DNA of 13,284 nt, taken from contig PALU01000058.1 in the NCBI GenBank assembly GCA_002706585.1, positions 1 through 13,284 on the forward strand, written 5' to 3'. The position numbers were made by a program, and so were the translations under genes. This DNA comes from Rickettsiales bacterium (GTDB lineage Bacteria; Pseudomonadota; Alphaproteobacteria; TMED127). The notes beneath the pieces are model-generated. The model was not told the origin of the DNA. It made no database searches and was given only the letters and a program-made list of their open reading frames with translations. Below, one piece after another: positions 13,197 through 13,284 of the stretch; the stretch's first letter is position 1, and each line of letters opens with the position of its first letter.

Positions 13197-13284
13197 AAAT
13201 CTACCCAACATCCCACAAACAAAAAACCCCACGAATGTGGGGCTTGATTAATCTAATGATGCCTTGAAATCATCAAAGATTTGA
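13197..13284 (-). repeat. Punctuation repeat copy 8 with extended 3' flank
   Basis: This copy is intact, with stem 13227-13232 and 13237-13242, six Ts and a tail ending GGTAGATTT about 115 bp before the receptor gene. The right part, 13241-13284, matches 8994-9037 almost base for base, including the end of the coding region there. Confidence 0.85.
13273..13284 (-). CDS. Possible 3' end of a paralog of the fused propeller gene (partial)
   Basis: Aligning 13241-13284 with 8994-9037 places a TGA at 13273-13275 where the propeller-fusion gene has its TAA; the preceding codons read S-N-L against F-N-L. The window therefore probably cuts the last codons of a related minus-strand gene. Only three codons are visible, so this rests entirely on the flank similarity. 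Confidence 0.3.
   Translation of the reverse strand, partial: SNL

Noticed and set aside
327..13284. Integron attC sites as the nature of the repeats
   Set aside because: TTAGATTT preceded by G gives GTTAGAT, which matches the GTTRRRY core in copies 1, 3 and 7. Copies 5, 6 and 8 have GGTAGAT or GGTAGGT instead, no inverse core RYYYAAC lies symmetrically on the other side, and no integrase is visible.
327..13284. CRISPR array
   Set aside because: The repeats are separated by whole genes of different length, not by spacers of constant size, and no cas gene is present.

Overview
The window is AT-rich throughout (about 30% GC by eye, not computed) and almost certainly bacterial. Two adjacent exported proteins carry very similar signal peptides (KYLTLLLFIGLVWG and RRYLSLLLFIGLAFG). 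These, with the short low-GC accessory genes and the PQQ-like propeller proteins, remind me of marine Candidatus Marinimicrobia (SAR406) or a related phylum of the FCB group. That assignment is a style-based inference. There is no rRNA or marker gene here to prove it.

Layout. Position 77-313 is a small plus-strand membrane protein (DUF2061-like). From 327 to the right edge, most genes lie on the minus strand and are separated by copies of one ~50-bp repeat, at about 327, 1079 (degenerate), 2224, 7019 (degenerate), 8277, 8890 plus 8968 (split), 10809 and 13197. Read on the minus strand, each good copy is a CCCCAC/GTGGGG hairpin with an ATTC loop followed by six or seven Ts (an intrinsic terminator for the gene before it). 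A conserved tail follows, ending in TAGATTTG or a close variant, a few to ~25 bp before the start codon of the next gene in four cases. The array therefore looks like expression cassettes with shared punctuation. Its cargo is: a 103-aa helical orphan (598-909), a PQQ-like propeller (1110-2201), a 73-aa orphan (2293-2514), two tandem exported paralogs (7098-8274), an acidic orphan (8347-8865), a second propeller fused to an unknown domain (9026-10783), and a large chimeric receptor (11009-13081).

Between two of the repeats, at 2547-7007, sits a divergent five-gene metabolic cluster. On the minus strand are an aminoglycoside 3-N-acetyltransferase-fold acyltransferase and a DUF2172/DUF4910 M28-like protein with a winged-helix tail. 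On the plus strand are an acyl carrier protein, a FabG-like short-chain reductase and an ANL-family acyl-activating enzyme. Together they look like a mini-pathway that activates a small acid, holds and reduces it on the ACP, and transfers it to an amino group, most plausibly on a surface or flagellar sugar.

The most striking gene is 11009-13081. It has an N-terminal type-1 periplasmic-binding-protein-like module of ~370 residues, followed by a complete pentameric ligand-gated ion channel: extracellular beta-sandwich with the YPFDKQ pro-loop and four membrane helices. It has no visible signal peptide. The second outstanding feature is the repeat-punctuated array itself, with signs of recombination: near-identical propeller blades, a fused 3' domain whose 3' flank recurs at the right edge of the window, a split repeat and a gene remnant. 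No integrase, transposase, tRNA, rRNA or CRISPR array is visible in the window.
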